Position numbers and translations under genes: made by a program
Assembly: GCF_031679605.1 (NCBI RefSeq)
Contig: NZ_CP117522.1
Location: forward strand, 8,060,001-8,124,000
From: Streptomyces luomodiensis
Lineage (GTDB): Bacteria; Actinomycetota; Actinomycetes; Streptomycetales; Streptomycetaceae
Direction: 5' to 3'
Length of the DNA stretch: 64,000 bases
Shown: positions 53,717 to 62,025 of the stretch, piece after piece
Numbering within the stretch: position 1 is the first letter of the stretch
Layout of the letters: every line of letters starts with the position of its first letter
Notes under the pieces: generated by a model
What the model saw: only the letters and a program-made list of their open reading frames with translations
What the model was told of the DNA's origin: nothing
Database searches by the model: none

Positions 53717-54957
53717 GCTCCCGTCTCGTGGGACACCGCCGGCAGCACATCGAAGCCGTCGTACCAAGCCCTGGTCCGGCCCGCGTCGAGCAGGCGCGGA
53801 TTGAACCACTCCCACCGCGCGCCATCCGGCTCGGTCACCTCCCGGTGGAACCGGTGGAAGCCCTCCTTCTGCCGCCTGGCCTCCCGGAACGACTGGCCGA
53901 ACGCGCACTTGGCGCAGATGGCCATCTCGGCGTTGCGGGAGCGGAACTCGCGGGACTCCGGCTTCGCCCAGATCTCCTCGAGCGTCTCGTGCTGAAGGTT
54001 GCCGAGCACCTTCTCGCCGTTGTAGTCGTGGCAGCACGGGACGACCCGCCCGTCCCACAGGATGGCCACGGAGTTCCACGGCCGGGTGCACGGTTCGGTG
54101 TAACCGGCCGACGTGTGCTCGCCCAGCTCGGCCACCAGCTCGTCGTCGAAGTCCCAGCGCTCGAGCCGGATCACCACACCGCGGTCGACACCCAGCTCCT
54201 CGCAGTAGGCGAGGAACCGCTCGGCCTCATCGTTGTTGGCGTGCATATTGATCATCTGGAGGGTGAGGTTGGTGTCGTAGCCGCCCTCGTCGCGCAACCG
54301 CACCAGCTCGCGCAGATTGCGGTCGGCGACGTCGAGCCGGGCCGCCCGGCCGCGGATGGACTTGTAGACGTCCGGGTCCAGGGAGTCCAGCGACAACACC
54401 ATGTTCGCGATGCCCGCGCTGAGGACCGCCTCGGCCCGCTTGGGCAGCAGACTCGGCGGATTGCACGACAGGCCGGTGCGCACGCCGTGGCTCAGCGCGA
54501 TGGCGATGGCCTCGCCGACGCCCTTGTGCAGCAAGGACTCCCCGAAGTGGTGCAGTGCGCAGAACTTCGTGTCACCGCTGACCTGGCTCATGATCGAGTC
54601 GAACAGCTCCAGCGACATGTCGCCGAGGCCGCGGTCCATCTCGAAGGTACGCGGGCACATCTTGCAGGTGTACGGGCAGCGGTTGGTCAGCTCGATCTGC
54701 TCGATCTTGGGCAGTCGGCCCGACTGCCGGGACGGACCGCTGTCGAGCCACCTGTTGGCCTCGTCGCGGTCCGCGAAGACCAGTTCCATCTCCTCGGCGA
54801 CCGCGGGGAGGCCGATCGGATCGGACGGCGAGTTGTAGATCGCCTCCAGCGCCTCCACGGTCGCCCACGTGTCGACGGCCTGCTTCTTGGTGATGTGGTT
54901 GGTGAGGACGACGGCGTCGTCGACCTGCCGGTAGCTGAAGAACGGCAGCAGATACAC
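53713..54957 (-). CDS. radical SAM protein with C-terminal SPASM-like cysteines
   Basis: 414 residues. The 4Fe-4S/SAM motif CPYTCKMC (C94, C98, C101) is the CxxxCxxC form. The barrel continues with LHHFGESLLHKGVGEAIAIA and TGLSCNPPSLL. The C-terminus has RPWNSVAILWDGRVVPCCHD and AICAKCAFGQSF, the extra cysteines of a SPASM or twitch domain that hold auxiliary clusters. Such enzymes epimerise, dehydrogenate or cross-link; some act on sugars and aminoglycosides. The GTG at 54957 has GGAGG six bases upstream. It lies between PhyH and the small hypothetical gene. The substrate is unknown, but the carbamoyltransferase in the operon suggests a sugar. Confidence 0.9.
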   Translation of the reverse strand: MYLLPFFSYRQVDDAVVLTNHITKKQAVDTWATVEALEAIYNSPSDPIGLPAVAEEMELVFADRDEANRWLDSGPSRQSGRLPKIEQIELTNRCPYTCKMCPRTFEMDRGLGDMSLELFDSIMSQVSGDTKFCALHHFGESLLHKGVGEAIAIALSHGVRTGLSCNPPSLLPKRAEAVLSAGIANMVLSLDSLDPDVYKSIRGRAARLDVADRNLRELVRLRDEGGYDTNLTLQMINMHANNDEAERFLAYCEELGVDRGVVIRLERWDFDDELVAELGEHTSAGYTEPCTRPWNSVAILWDGRVVPCCHDYNGEKVLGNLQHETLEEIWAKPESREFRSRNAEMAICAKCAFGQSFREARRQKEGFHRFHREVTEPDGARWEWFNPRLLDAGRTRAWYDGFDVLPAVSHETGA

Positions 54958-54958
54958 C

Positions 54959-55798
54959 TCAGACCTCCGCGACCTTGTCCGCGGTGGCCTCCTCCTCGTA
55001 CACCGCGTCACCGTGGAACAGCCGCCACCGCAGCTCGTCGACGGTCGTGGGCGGTACGTTGTGCACGTTCAGATACCGCCGGGCGCGCGGGCTGAGCCGG
55101 GCGAGCACGTCCTCGGGCACGGCGCGGGTGAAGTCCATCTGCGGCCGGTACCAGGGCGCGGTGAACAACGTCTTGATCAGGGCGCGTGGCACGTCCGAGC
55201 CGTTGGTGCCCGCACAGTGCCAGATCCGCGCGTCGAACACGACGCCGTCACCGGGTTCGACCTCCAAGGGCACCGACAGCGGCGCCATCACCTCGGGGTC
55301 CGGCTCGTCGGCGAGGGTGAGGTGGCTGCCGGGGACGACCCAGGTGGCGCCGTTCTCCTCGCGCACCCGGTCGAAGTAGTAGAGGACGTTGACACCGGGA
55401 ATCCTGTGGGGCGGGAACGACACACCGGTGACGTCCATCAGGTCCGTGTGGTAGTCCCACGGGTAGCGCCCCTGCCCTGGGAACAGGGTCAGGGCGTCAA
55501 AGCAGTTGAGTATGCCCCGTGGGCCGAGGAACGCGTCGACGATGTCGAGCGCGGGCGAGGTCTCCAGCAGGGCGTGGAAGACATCGTCGGCGGCGGCCAG
55601 GTTGCGCAGCGCGCCGCGTTCCCGCATCCCGACGAGGCGCTCGACGCCATGGGTCTCGTCGTCCAGCTCCGACAACCGGTGCAGTGCTTCTCTGGTCCGC
55701 CGGGTCTCCTCGGGCGAGAGGACGCCCGGAAGCACCGCGTACCCTGTCGTCCGCACCTTGCCGATCACGTGGTCGAGGTCGATCGCACTGGCAGGCAA
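54959..55798 (-). CDS. phytanoyl-CoA dioxygenase (PhyH) family Fe(II)/2-oxoglutarate oxygenase
   Basis: 279 residues. The iron triad is HTD in YPWDYHTDLMD plus the distal histidine in IWHCAGTNG, and the arginine for 2-oxoglutarate lies in DVPRALIKTLF. Family members hydroxylate or epimerise carbon centres and act late in many antibiotic pathways. The TTG at 55798 was chosen because GGGGAG lies seven bases upstream and the longer frame extends through the promoter region. It is first in the operon and is divergent to the GlfT2-like gene at 56016, with the conserved block in the middle of the gap. Confidence 0.88.
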   Translation of the reverse strand: MPASAIDLDHVIGKVRTTGYAVLPGVLSPEETRRTREALHRLSELDDETHGVERLVGMRERGALRNLAAADDVFHALLETSPALDIVDAFLGPRGILNCFDALTLFPGQGRYPWDYHTDLMDVTGVSFPPHRIPGVNVLYYFDRVREENGATWVVPGSHLTLADEPDPEVMAPLSVPLEVEPGDGVVFDARIWHCAGTNGSDVPRALIKTLFTAPWYRPQMDFTRAVPEDVLARLSPRARRYLNVHNVPPTTVDELRWRLFHGDAVYEEEATADKVAEV

Positions 55799-55877
55799 TG
55801 GCCTTCTCCCCTCGCGGTACGCACTTCGTCTTCCTGGCGCGACACTGGAGGCCGAGTTTTCAGCAACCGGTGGTGGC

Positions 55878-55924
55878 CGTCCACGGTTCGCGATCGTCAC
55901 GATGCTGCACGACCACAAGCTGTC
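55878..55924 (+). promoter_or_regulatory. conserved upstream block, copy 2 (core 55901-55918)
   Basis: The core GATGCTGCACGACCACAA is identical to 35863-35880, and CGTCCA lies 23 bases before the core in both copies. It stands almost exactly in the middle of the 217-base divergent gap: 103 bases from the PhyH start and 98 bases from the GlfT2-like start. The element may control both directions. Confidence 0.65.
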
Positions 55925-56015
55925 CAGGGGCAGGGCAGGGGACCGGGTGCAGCGGGTTGACAGGTCTGTGCCGGGCCCAGATCGTTTGAGACGTCATCGT
56001 CGAAGGAGCTGAAAA

Positions 56016-57923
56016 GTGGCAACGATCGCTGATGGTGTGCACCAGAGCGTGCGGAAGACTCTTTGGCGAACTGTTCAGCAGACACGCTTTCCGCTTGACC
56101 GCCCCATCGAAACGCTGCCCCTCTACGTCTCCTCTCATGCTGAATCCCTGACGGCGGGCGATGCGAACGGTACAGGGAACGACGAAAGGGCAGTCGTTTC
56201 GGGTGGAGTTGCGTCCATGGCGGCCTACTTCAGCGCCTTTCCGGCCAGTTATTGGCACACCTGGACATCGCGTCGTCACGTCAGGTTGAAAATAACAGTG
56301 AACGGCGCATGCACGGTGACGGTTCTCAGGTCGGACGAGCACGGCGACGCAACGCGGGTGCTTTCCAAGGACGCGGCGCAGGACAGTTCCTTCGACGAGG
56401 TTCTGCCCTTGGACGCATTCCAGCGAGGTGGGTGGTACTGGTTCGAGGTCGCCCCGCAGGGTCCGGCCGTCCGGATCGTGAATGCCGAATGGCAGGTGCA
56501 GGACGACCGGGGAAAGCAGGGCACCGTGACGATCGTGATCACGACTCATGATCGACCGGAAACCTGTATGGGCCTTCTGAAGAGTTTCGGTGAGGTGATC
56601 CGCCTCGGCGGACGGGTGGAACATATCGTCGTCGTCGATCACGGCCGGCGGTATCCGGTCGCGGACAATCCGCACTTCGGTGACCTCGACCCCGAAGTGG
56701 TCCGCCGGCTGCGGGTCGTGAAGCAGCGGAACCTGGGCGGAGCCGGAGGGTTCGGGCGCGGCATGTACGAAGCCATCAGGGAGGAACTGAGTGATTACGT
56801 AGTGGTCATGGACGATGACGTGGCCGTGGACCCGGAAAGCTTCATCAGGGGCCTGGCTTTCGCCGATTTCTGCCGGGAGCCCACGATCGTGGGTGCCCAT
56901 ATGTTTGAGATGAACGAACCGTGTGTGCTGTCCACGTTCGGCGAGGGGATCGACCGGCGTGACTACATGTGGGATTCGGTACCCGGAGTTGTTGATTCAT
57001 TCGACTTGTCGCTCCATGACCTGCGGAGGACTCCGTGGCTCCATCGGCGTTTCGATGTCGACTACAACGCCTGGTGGACATGTCTCATTCCGGTCGACGT
57101 CATAAAATCCATTGGGCTTCCGCTGCCTGTTTTCATCAAGTGGGATGATATCGAGTACGGGCTCCGGGCTGGTGCGCATGGCATCCCCACGGTCAGTCTT
57201 CCGGGGTTCGGGGTCTGGCACGAGTCCTGGCGGGAGAAAGACGCTCACAATTGGCAAGCCTATTATCTTCTGCGTAATCGCTGCATTGCCGCCTTGATCC
57301 ACTCGCCGCATCGTCGCGGCACCGGCGTTGTCCTGACGAATCTCGCCTTCGATATCGAGTCGCTGTTGTGCATGCGCTACTCGACTGCCGCTCTCAGGTG
57401 CCAAGCGCTGATCGACCTGCATCGAGAGCCGGCGGATCTGCTCCGCGAGTCCGATGGCAAGCTCGCGTCATTGAACAGCTTGCGCCAGGGTTTCCTTGAT
57501 GCCTCGGAACGGGCTGAGGACCCCGATCAGATCTCAGTCGAAGCGACACCGCACAGGAGCGATCACACATCACCGAAAAGCAAGATCGCCACACTGCTGC
57601 GGATCTGCGCGCTGATATGCCGGCACGCGTTCACGGACCGGCGGCATACGGTTGCTCCGGTGCTTCCTGCCGCGATGGACGAATGGCGGGACATCGGTCA
57701 CCGTGACGCGGTCGACATCTACTTTCCCAACGGGGATCTGGTGTCCCGGCGCAGGCGGAGCCGTTCGCTGTTCGTGAGTTCCCTCAAAGGCTTGCTGAAG
57801 GAGCATGCGCGGCTCTGGTGGAATTGGCCGAAATTGGCTCGGATGTATCGGGCGTCGGCGAGCCACCTGGTCTCGCCGGACACCCAGGGGGCGTTCCTTT
57901 TCGATGCGAAGGAGCCCCGCTGA
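56016..57923 (+). CDS. GlfT2-like galactofuranosyltransferase, copy 2
   Basis: 635 residues, matching mycobacterial GlfT2 in length and layout: an N-terminal beta-barrel (about 1-170), then a GT-A domain with KQRNLGGAGGFGRGMYEAI, the metal motif VVVMDDDVAVDPES, VFIKWDDIEYGLRAGAHG and the histidine motif VWHESWREKDAHNWQAYYL. The C-terminal part is helical. Base composition is clearly lower in GC than the neighbours, with ATA and AAA codons (for example near 56288 and 57101), which suggests separate acquisition. AAGGAG lies nine bases before the GTG start. The conserved upstream block lies 98 bases away. It ends at a strong bidirectional hairpin facing the flippase gene. Confidence 0.9.
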   Translation: MATIADGVHQSVRKTLWRTVQQTRFPLDRPIETLPLYVSSHAESLTAGDANGTGNDERAVVSGGVASMAAYFSAFPASYWHTWTSRRHVRLKITVNGACTVTVLRSDEHGDATRVLSKDAAQDSSFDEVLPLDAFQRGGWYWFEVAPQGPAVRIVNAEWQVQDDRGKQGTVTIVITTHDRPETCMGLLKSFGEVIRLGGRVEHIVVVDHGRRYPVADNPHFGDLDPEVVRRLRVVKQRNLGGAGGFGRGMYEAIREELSDYVVVMDDDVAVDPESFIRGLAFADFCREPTIVGAHMFEMNEPCVLSTFGEGIDRRDYMWDSVPGVVDSFDLSLHDLRRTPWLHRRFDVDYNAWWTCLIPVDVIKSIGLPLPVFIKWDDIEYGLRAGAHGIPTVSLPGFGVWHESWREKDAHNWQAYYLLRNRCIAALIHSPHRRGTGVVLTNLAFDIESLLCMRYSTAALRCQALIDLHREPADLLRESDGKLASLNSLRQGFLDASERAEDPDQISVEATPHRSDHTSPKSKIATLLRICALICRHAFTDRRHTVAPVLPAAMDEWRDIGHRDAVDIYFPNGDLVSRRRRSRSLFVSSLKGLLKEHARLWWNWPKLARMYRASASHLVSPDTQGAFLFDAKEPR

Positions 57924-57937
57924 CCCCGCTCGGACGA

Positions 57938-57977
57938 CGGTGTGCGGTGCCGCGCGATACGACGGCACCGCACACCG
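57938..57977. terminator. bidirectional terminator, 15-bp perfect stem
   Basis: CGGTGTGCGGTGCCG (57938-57952) and CGGCACCGCACACCG (57963-57977) are perfectly complementary around a ten-base loop. The hairpin lies 15 bases after the GlfT2-like stop and 23 bases before the end of the convergent flippase gene, so it can terminate both transcripts. Confidence 0.85.
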
Positions 57978-57999
57978 TGCGGGTCACGAAGGACCGAGG

Positions 58000-59241
58000 T
58001 CAGCCCTCCGCGCCCACGAGTTCGGCGCGCGGCGCCTCCTTCAGCTCGCGGAGAGCCGTCAGCACGGCCCAGAGCTGGTAGAGAAGTACGGTCAGCTCCG
58101 CGACCGCCAGAGCGGCCAGGGCGCCGGCGGTGCCGTAGTGGTGGCCGATCGCGGGCACGAGCACCAATCCGACGACGGCCCCGAGGATGGTGCTGGTCAG
58201 AACCTTGGCAAAGAGACCGAGACTGGCCAGGCACACGATGCCCGTGACTTGCGAGAGAGCGATGGCGCCGACGATGAGGCCCAGAAAAAGCGAAGAAGCA
58301 AGCGAAATCGAGATTTCGCCGTCCGTGGTGAGGCGAAGAATGGGCGCGGCGGTGCACGCGGCGGCGGTCGCCAGCGTGGCGGAGGTCGCCACCCCGATCA
58401 CCAGTGCCCGAAGGATTCTGGGGACCACCAGCCGCTGGTCTGTCGAGGGCACCCAGCCCTGGAGAACCTTGGTGACAGGCGTCGCCAGAGAGAGCGCGGA
58501 CCGCTCGAGGCGTTCCGCCGCGGCGAAGGACGCGACCGCACCGTGGTTCACGGCTGCCAGAAGAAGCACGGGGAGCGTCACATACAGCGCTGTCGTGGCA
58601 CCCGTGGCCGCGGCGGCGGCATCCTTGCGCAACGCCGCCACGACATTGGAGAAGTGGAAGTCACTGGCACGCAGCCGTCGCGAACCCAGAATCTGTACGG
58701 ACGCGACAACAGGACTTACCATCGCGCCCAGCAACGGCAGCACAAGAATCGGCAGCACAAACCCGGACAGCACCGTCAGCCAAGCACCCAACAGGGTTGC
58801 CGCTACGTTCGGAACGGTTTCGAGAAGAACCAAGGAACGACTGTCGCCCGTTCCGATGTAGAACCAGGACGGCGACAGTCCGGAAAGCGTTCCGGTCAGG
58901 CCCGCGACGATGGCCAGGTAGGAGTGATCGGTGGCGAACCACAGGCCGATCACTCCGAAAAAGACGGCGGGAACGAACAACCATATCCGCGCCCCGATCG
59001 ACTCGGCATAGTAGTCTTTGCGTGCCTGTGGATCTGCTCGGGCGATGACCGGTGGCCCGGCAATTTCCCACCCCCATATGACGGCAATTGCTCCGATCAC
59101 TCCGAAGGCCTGTCCGATGGCGACAGTTCCGTAGGTGTCCGCATCGGCGACCCGGGAGACTGCCCACAGCACGATGAACGACGGGACCGTGGACATGACC
59201 GAGTCGACCATGAATAACGACAACCGTCGTGTCATTACCAT
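58000..59241 (-). CDS. Wzx-like polysaccharide flippase (MATE/MVF superfamily)
   Basis: 413 residues with about 12-14 hydrophobic helices. The start MTRRLSLFMVDSVMSTVPSF, the loop AGPPVIARADPQARKDYYAE and the SPSWFYIGTG motif, in which the WFYxG part is a Wzx/RfbX hallmark, support a lipid-linked glycan flippase. It would move an undecaprenyl- or decaprenyl-linked galactofuranoside across the membrane. It converges on the second GlfT2-like gene. Two ATGs (59241, 59235) are possible starts. A drug-export role for a MATE-like protein is a weaker alternative. Confidence 0.82.
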   Translation of the reverse strand: MVMTRRLSLFMVDSVMSTVPSFIVLWAVSRVADADTYGTVAIGQAFGVIGAIAVIWGWEIAGPPVIARADPQARKDYYAESIGARIWLFVPAVFFGVIGLWFATDHSYLAIVAGLTGTLSGLSPSWFYIGTGDSRSLVLLETVPNVAATLLGAWLTVLSGFVLPILVLPLLGAMVSPVVASVQILGSRRLRASDFHFSNVVAALRKDAAAAATGATTALYVTLPVLLLAAVNHGAVASFAAAERLERSALSLATPVTKVLQGWVPSTDQRLVVPRILRALVIGVATSATLATAAACTAAPILRLTTDGEISISLASSLFLGLIVGAIALSQVTGIVCLASLGLFAKVLTSTILGAVVGLVLVPAIGHHYGTAGALAALAVAELTVLLYQLWAVLTALRELKEAPRAELVGAEG

Positions 59242-59368
59242 GACATTGCCCTGCTTGGCGCCTATGACAAGCCTCCTCGTTCGACTGGTGGTGGCAGCTG
59301 CCGACTTGACGACGCGTTCGACCCGCAGCGCCAGAGCCTATACCGTCACCACGGACGACCGTGCGGTG

Positions 59369-59995
59369 CTAAAGGGAGCCCCGACGTGCCCAGAACAGGG
59401 CATGTCCGCCGGCGCCTTCCGGAACGAACTCTTCCCGTTCGACGGTCAGACCGGCCTCAGTGATCCAGGTGCGGTTCGTGGCCGCGTCGGCGTGGCTCCA
59501 CCACATCGCGGCACCGCTACCGAGCCAGTTCTCCTCGACGCCGGTCCGCGCACCGTACCCGGTGGTGGCCACGAACCAGCCCCCCGGGCGCAGCCACTCG
59601 GCGATCCTCCGCAGCAACGGCGGCTGTTCGGGCAGCGGAATATGGATGAGAGCGTAGAAGGAAACAACCGCGTCGAAGGAAGCGGCTTCGAAGGACACGG
59701 CCGATGCGTCCGCGCAGATGAACTCCGCCTCGGGCACCCGCGCCCTGGCCCGTCGAATCTGTACCTCGCTGATGTCGACACCGATGACCCGGTAGCCATC
59801 GGCGGCCAGATCACGGGCGACCGGCACCCCGCTTCCGCATCCCAGGTCCAGCACCGTCCCGCCGGGCGGGATCCGTCGCCGCACATCGCCGAGCCACTGC
59901 CGGTACTTCGTCTCCGCGCCATATGCCTCGTCATAGCGCGAGGAGACAATGTCGTACCCACGCCGGACAATCTCTTTGGGGTCTTCGGGGTCCAC
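59369..59995 (-). CDS. class I SAM-dependent methyltransferase
   Basis: 208 residues, a Methyltransf_25/11-type protein. Motif I is TVLDLGCGSGVPVARDLAAD, the acidic residue is in VIGVDISEVQIRRARARV, and motif II/III are FICADASAVSFEAASFDAVV and RIAEWLRPGGWFVATTGYG. The early RYDEAYGAETKYRQWL segment is typical of small-molecule methyltransferases. The GTG start at 59995 precedes DPEDPKEIVRRGYD. It lies alone between the flippase and the sigma-factor gene, so its connection to the accessory region is uncertain. Confidence 0.9.
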   Translation of the reverse strand: MDPEDPKEIVRRGYDIVSSRYDEAYGAETKYRQWLGDVRRRIPPGGTVLDLGCGSGVPVARDLAADGYRVIGVDISEVQIRRARARVPEAEFICADASAVSFEAASFDAVVSFYALIHIPLPEQPPLLRRIAEWLRPGGWFVATTGYGARTGVEENWLGSGAAMWWSHADAATNRTWITEAGLTVEREEFVPEGAGGHALFWARRGSL

Positions 59996-60083
59996 GCCGG
60001 GCTAACGCCGCCCACCAGGCCGGAGCCTCGCTCGGCGGGCTTCTTTCACCCATCGCTGTACCTCGTTTGGAGTGACCTCAACG

Positions 60084-61319
60084 ATGCACGAGCCGAAGAA
60101 CGAGCCGAAGAACGAGCCGGTGAACGAGCCGATGCACGAGTCATCGATGGACGAGGCCGAGCTGCGGAGCCTGACGCCGAGCGTGCTCGCCGTCCTCGTC
60201 CGCCGCGGAGCCGATTTCGCGGCGGCCGAGGACGCCGTGCAGGACGCACTCGTCGAGGCGGTCCGCGTCGGGCCGGCCGACCCTTCCCCAAGCTCTTCGA
60301 GCAGGGGATACCCCAGACGGGATGCGAAGGGCTGGCTGATCACCGTGGCCTGGCGCAAGTTCCTCGACGCCACCCGGGCGGACACCGCCCGCCGCCGGCG
60401 TGAGGACCTCGTCGAGAGGGAGCCGGCGCCCGGCCCCGCGCCCGGGGTGGACGACACGCTCCAGCTCTACTTCCTCTGCGCCCACCCGTCCCTGACCCCG
60501 TCGTCCGCGGTCGCGCTCACGCTGCGCGCCGTCGGCGGGCTGACCACCCGCCAGATCGCCAGGGCCTACCTGGTGCCCGAGGCGACCATGGCACAACGGA
60601 TCAGCCGGGCCAAGCGCACCGTCTCCGGTGTGCGGTTCGACCAGCCCGGCGACGTGGCCACCGTGCTGCGCGTCCTCTACCTGGTCTTCAACGAGGGCTA
60701 CTCCGGCGACGTCGATCTCGCCGCCGAGGCCATCCGGCTCACCCGGCAGCTCGCGGCCGCGGTCGACCACCCCGAAGTGGCGGGGCTGCTCGCCCTCATG
60801 CTGCTCCACCACGCCCGGCGCGCCACCCGGACCGCGCCCGACGGCAGCCTGGTGCCGCTCGCCGAGCAGGACCGCGGCCGGTGGGACACCGAGGCGATCG
60901 CCGAGGGCGTCGAGCTCCTCCAGGCGGCCCTGGCCCGCGACCGGCTGGGCGAGTTCCAGGCCCAGGCCGCCATCGCGGCACTGCACGCCGACGCGCCCAC
61001 CGCCGGGGAGACCGACTGGGCGCAGATCGTCGAGTGGTACGACGAGCTGGCCCGCCTGACCGACAGCCCGGTCGTCCGGCTCAACCGCGCGGTGGCCGTC
61101 GGCGAGGCCGACGGACCGCGCGCCGGGCTGGCGGCGCTCGCGGCGCTGGACGCCTCCCTGCCCCGCCACGCCGCGGTGGCGGCGTACCTCCACGAGCGCG
61201 ACGGGGACCTGGCGACGGCGGCCCGGCTGTACGCCGAGGCGGCCGGGAAGGCACCCAGCCTCGCCGAGCGCGATCACCTGACGCGCCAGGCCGCCCGGCT
61301 CAACACCCGCCGCCGCTGA
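60084..61319 (+). CDS. ECF sigma factor of the ECF42 type (SnoaL-less, C-terminal DUF6596/TPR-like)
   Basis: About 411 residues. Region 2 is LAVLVRRGADFAAAEDAVQD followed by DAKGWLITVAWRKFLDATRA, and region 4 is LTLRAVGGLTTRQIARAYLV then PEATMAQRISRAKRTV. A long C-terminal helical domain (RVLYLVFNEGYSG, AEAIRLTRQLAAAVDHPEVA, PVVRLNRAVAVGEADGP) is typical of ECF42 proteins. Between region 2.1 and 2.2 an extra stretch (about PSSSSRGYP) is coded by a hairpin repeat. The N-terminus has an EPKN repeat (12-base tandem units), so the start is uncertain: GTG 60072, ATG 60084 or an ATG near 60147. Confidence 0.85.
   Translation: MHEPKNEPKNEPVNEPMHESSMDEAELRSLTPSVLAVLVRRGADFAAAEDAVQDALVEAVRVGPADPSPSSSSRGYPRRDAKGWLITVAWRKFLDATRADTARRRREDLVEREPAPGPAPGVDDTLQLYFLCAHPSLTPSSAVALTLRAVGGLTTRQIARAYLVPEATMAQRISRAKRTVSGVRFDQPGDVATVLRVLYLVFNEGYSGDVDLAAEAIRLTRQLAAAVDHPEVAGLLALMLLHHARRATRTAPDGSLVPLAEQDRGRWDTEAIAEGVELLQAALARDRLGEFQAQAAIAALHADAPTAGETDWAQIVEWYDELARLTDSPVVRLNRAVAVGEADGPRAGLAALAALDASLPRHAAVAAYLHERDGDLATAARLYAEAAGKAPSLAERDHLTRQAARLNTRRR
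60286..60314 (+). repeat. short hairpin repeat inserted in frame in the sigma-factor gene
   Basis: CCCC-AA-GCTC-TTC-GAGC-A-GGGG (60286-60307) forms a two-part stem, and GGGG-ATA-CCCC (60304-60314) can form an alternative one. Most relatives of this sigma factor go straight from the variable loop to DAKGWL. The segment resembles small palindromic units scattered through Streptomyces genomes, here kept in frame within a coding region. Confidence 0.5.
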
Positions 61320-61329
61320 CCACGCTCCG

Positions 61330-61962
61330 TCACGCGGCGGCGCGCACCTCCCGCGCGGCGTCCGCGTCCAGCGCGACCCGGACCAGGGCCGCGGCCAGCC
61401 GGGGGAGGTCCTCCTCGGCCACCAGCCGCCCCAGCGCCTCGGCGCTCTTCGGCAACCCGACGCGCTCGGCGCCCTCCAGCGCCTTGCGGTCGAAGTACGG
61501 GGCGAACTCGGGCCATACGCCCTGTGCCTCCCGCAGGAAGATGTTCACCCCGGCCGGGCCGATGCCGTTGATCTCCCGCAGCAGCTTCCCGGGGTCCCCG
61601 GCCTCGCGCATCCGCCGCAGATCCCCCCGGTACTCCCGGTTCACCAGCTCGGCCGCCTCGCCCAGCTGGCCGGCGGTCCGCTCGTCGTAACGCCGGTAGC
61701 CGCCCTCGCCGAGCGCGTCGACCCGCTGCTGCCAGGTGGCCTCCGCCATCCGCCGCGGGCTGCGCATCCCCGCGTCGAAGAGGGCACGGGCGGAAGCGAC
61801 GGCGATGTCGGACCTGATCCGCGCGGACAGCAGATGTGCGAGCACCAGCAGCTGGTAGAGCGGGCCGGGGGTGTTGCGGAGCTTGATCCCGGCCTCGGTG
61901 GCGAAGGTGGTGCCCTGCTGGTCGAGCAGGTTGCGCGCCAGGCTCTCGTTCTTGTCGCTCAT
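61330..61962 (-). CDS. HhH-GPD family DNA glycosylase/endonuclease III-like protein
   Basis: 210 residues. The helix-hairpin-helix is LLREINGIGPAGVNIFLREA, and the aspartate expected about 15 residues later is in FAPYFDRKAL. There is no C-terminal iron-sulfur cysteine cluster, unlike classical endonuclease III. Early residues LYQLLVLAHLLSARIRSDIA match the family start. It probably removes damaged bases. The ATG at 61962 was chosen. It is convergent with the sigma-factor gene (ten bases between stops) and follows a PucR-type regulator on the same strand. Confidence 0.8.
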   Translation of the reverse strand: MSDKNESLARNLLDQQGTTFATEAGIKLRNTPGPLYQLLVLAHLLSARIRSDIAVASARALFDAGMRSPRRMAEATWQQRVDALGEGGYRRYDERTAGQLGEAAELVNREYRGDLRRMREAGDPGKLLREINGIGPAGVNIFLREAQGVWPEFAPYFDRKALEGAERVGLPKSAEALGRLVAEEDLPRLAAALVRVALDADAAREVRAAA

Positions 61963-62025
61963 GTGCGGATACCGCCTCGTCGTGTGATGCCGTGCCTCGG
62001 CCACGGGTGCCCGGCGACGCCCCGG

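Noticed and set aside
51316..55095. A very long plus-strand open frame of 1259 codons opposite the carbamoyltransferase, radical SAM and PhyH genes
   Set aside because: It is the antisense shadow of well-recognised minus-strand genes. High third-position GC in this DNA opens such frames, and the translation is rich in Arg, His and Gly without any family pattern.
60084..60150. The EPKN repeats at the sigma-factor start as a CRISPR-like or regulatory array
   Set aside because: The 12-base units are in frame, few in number and have no spacers. They are either a repetitive protein N-terminus or upstream DNA if the true start is near 60147.
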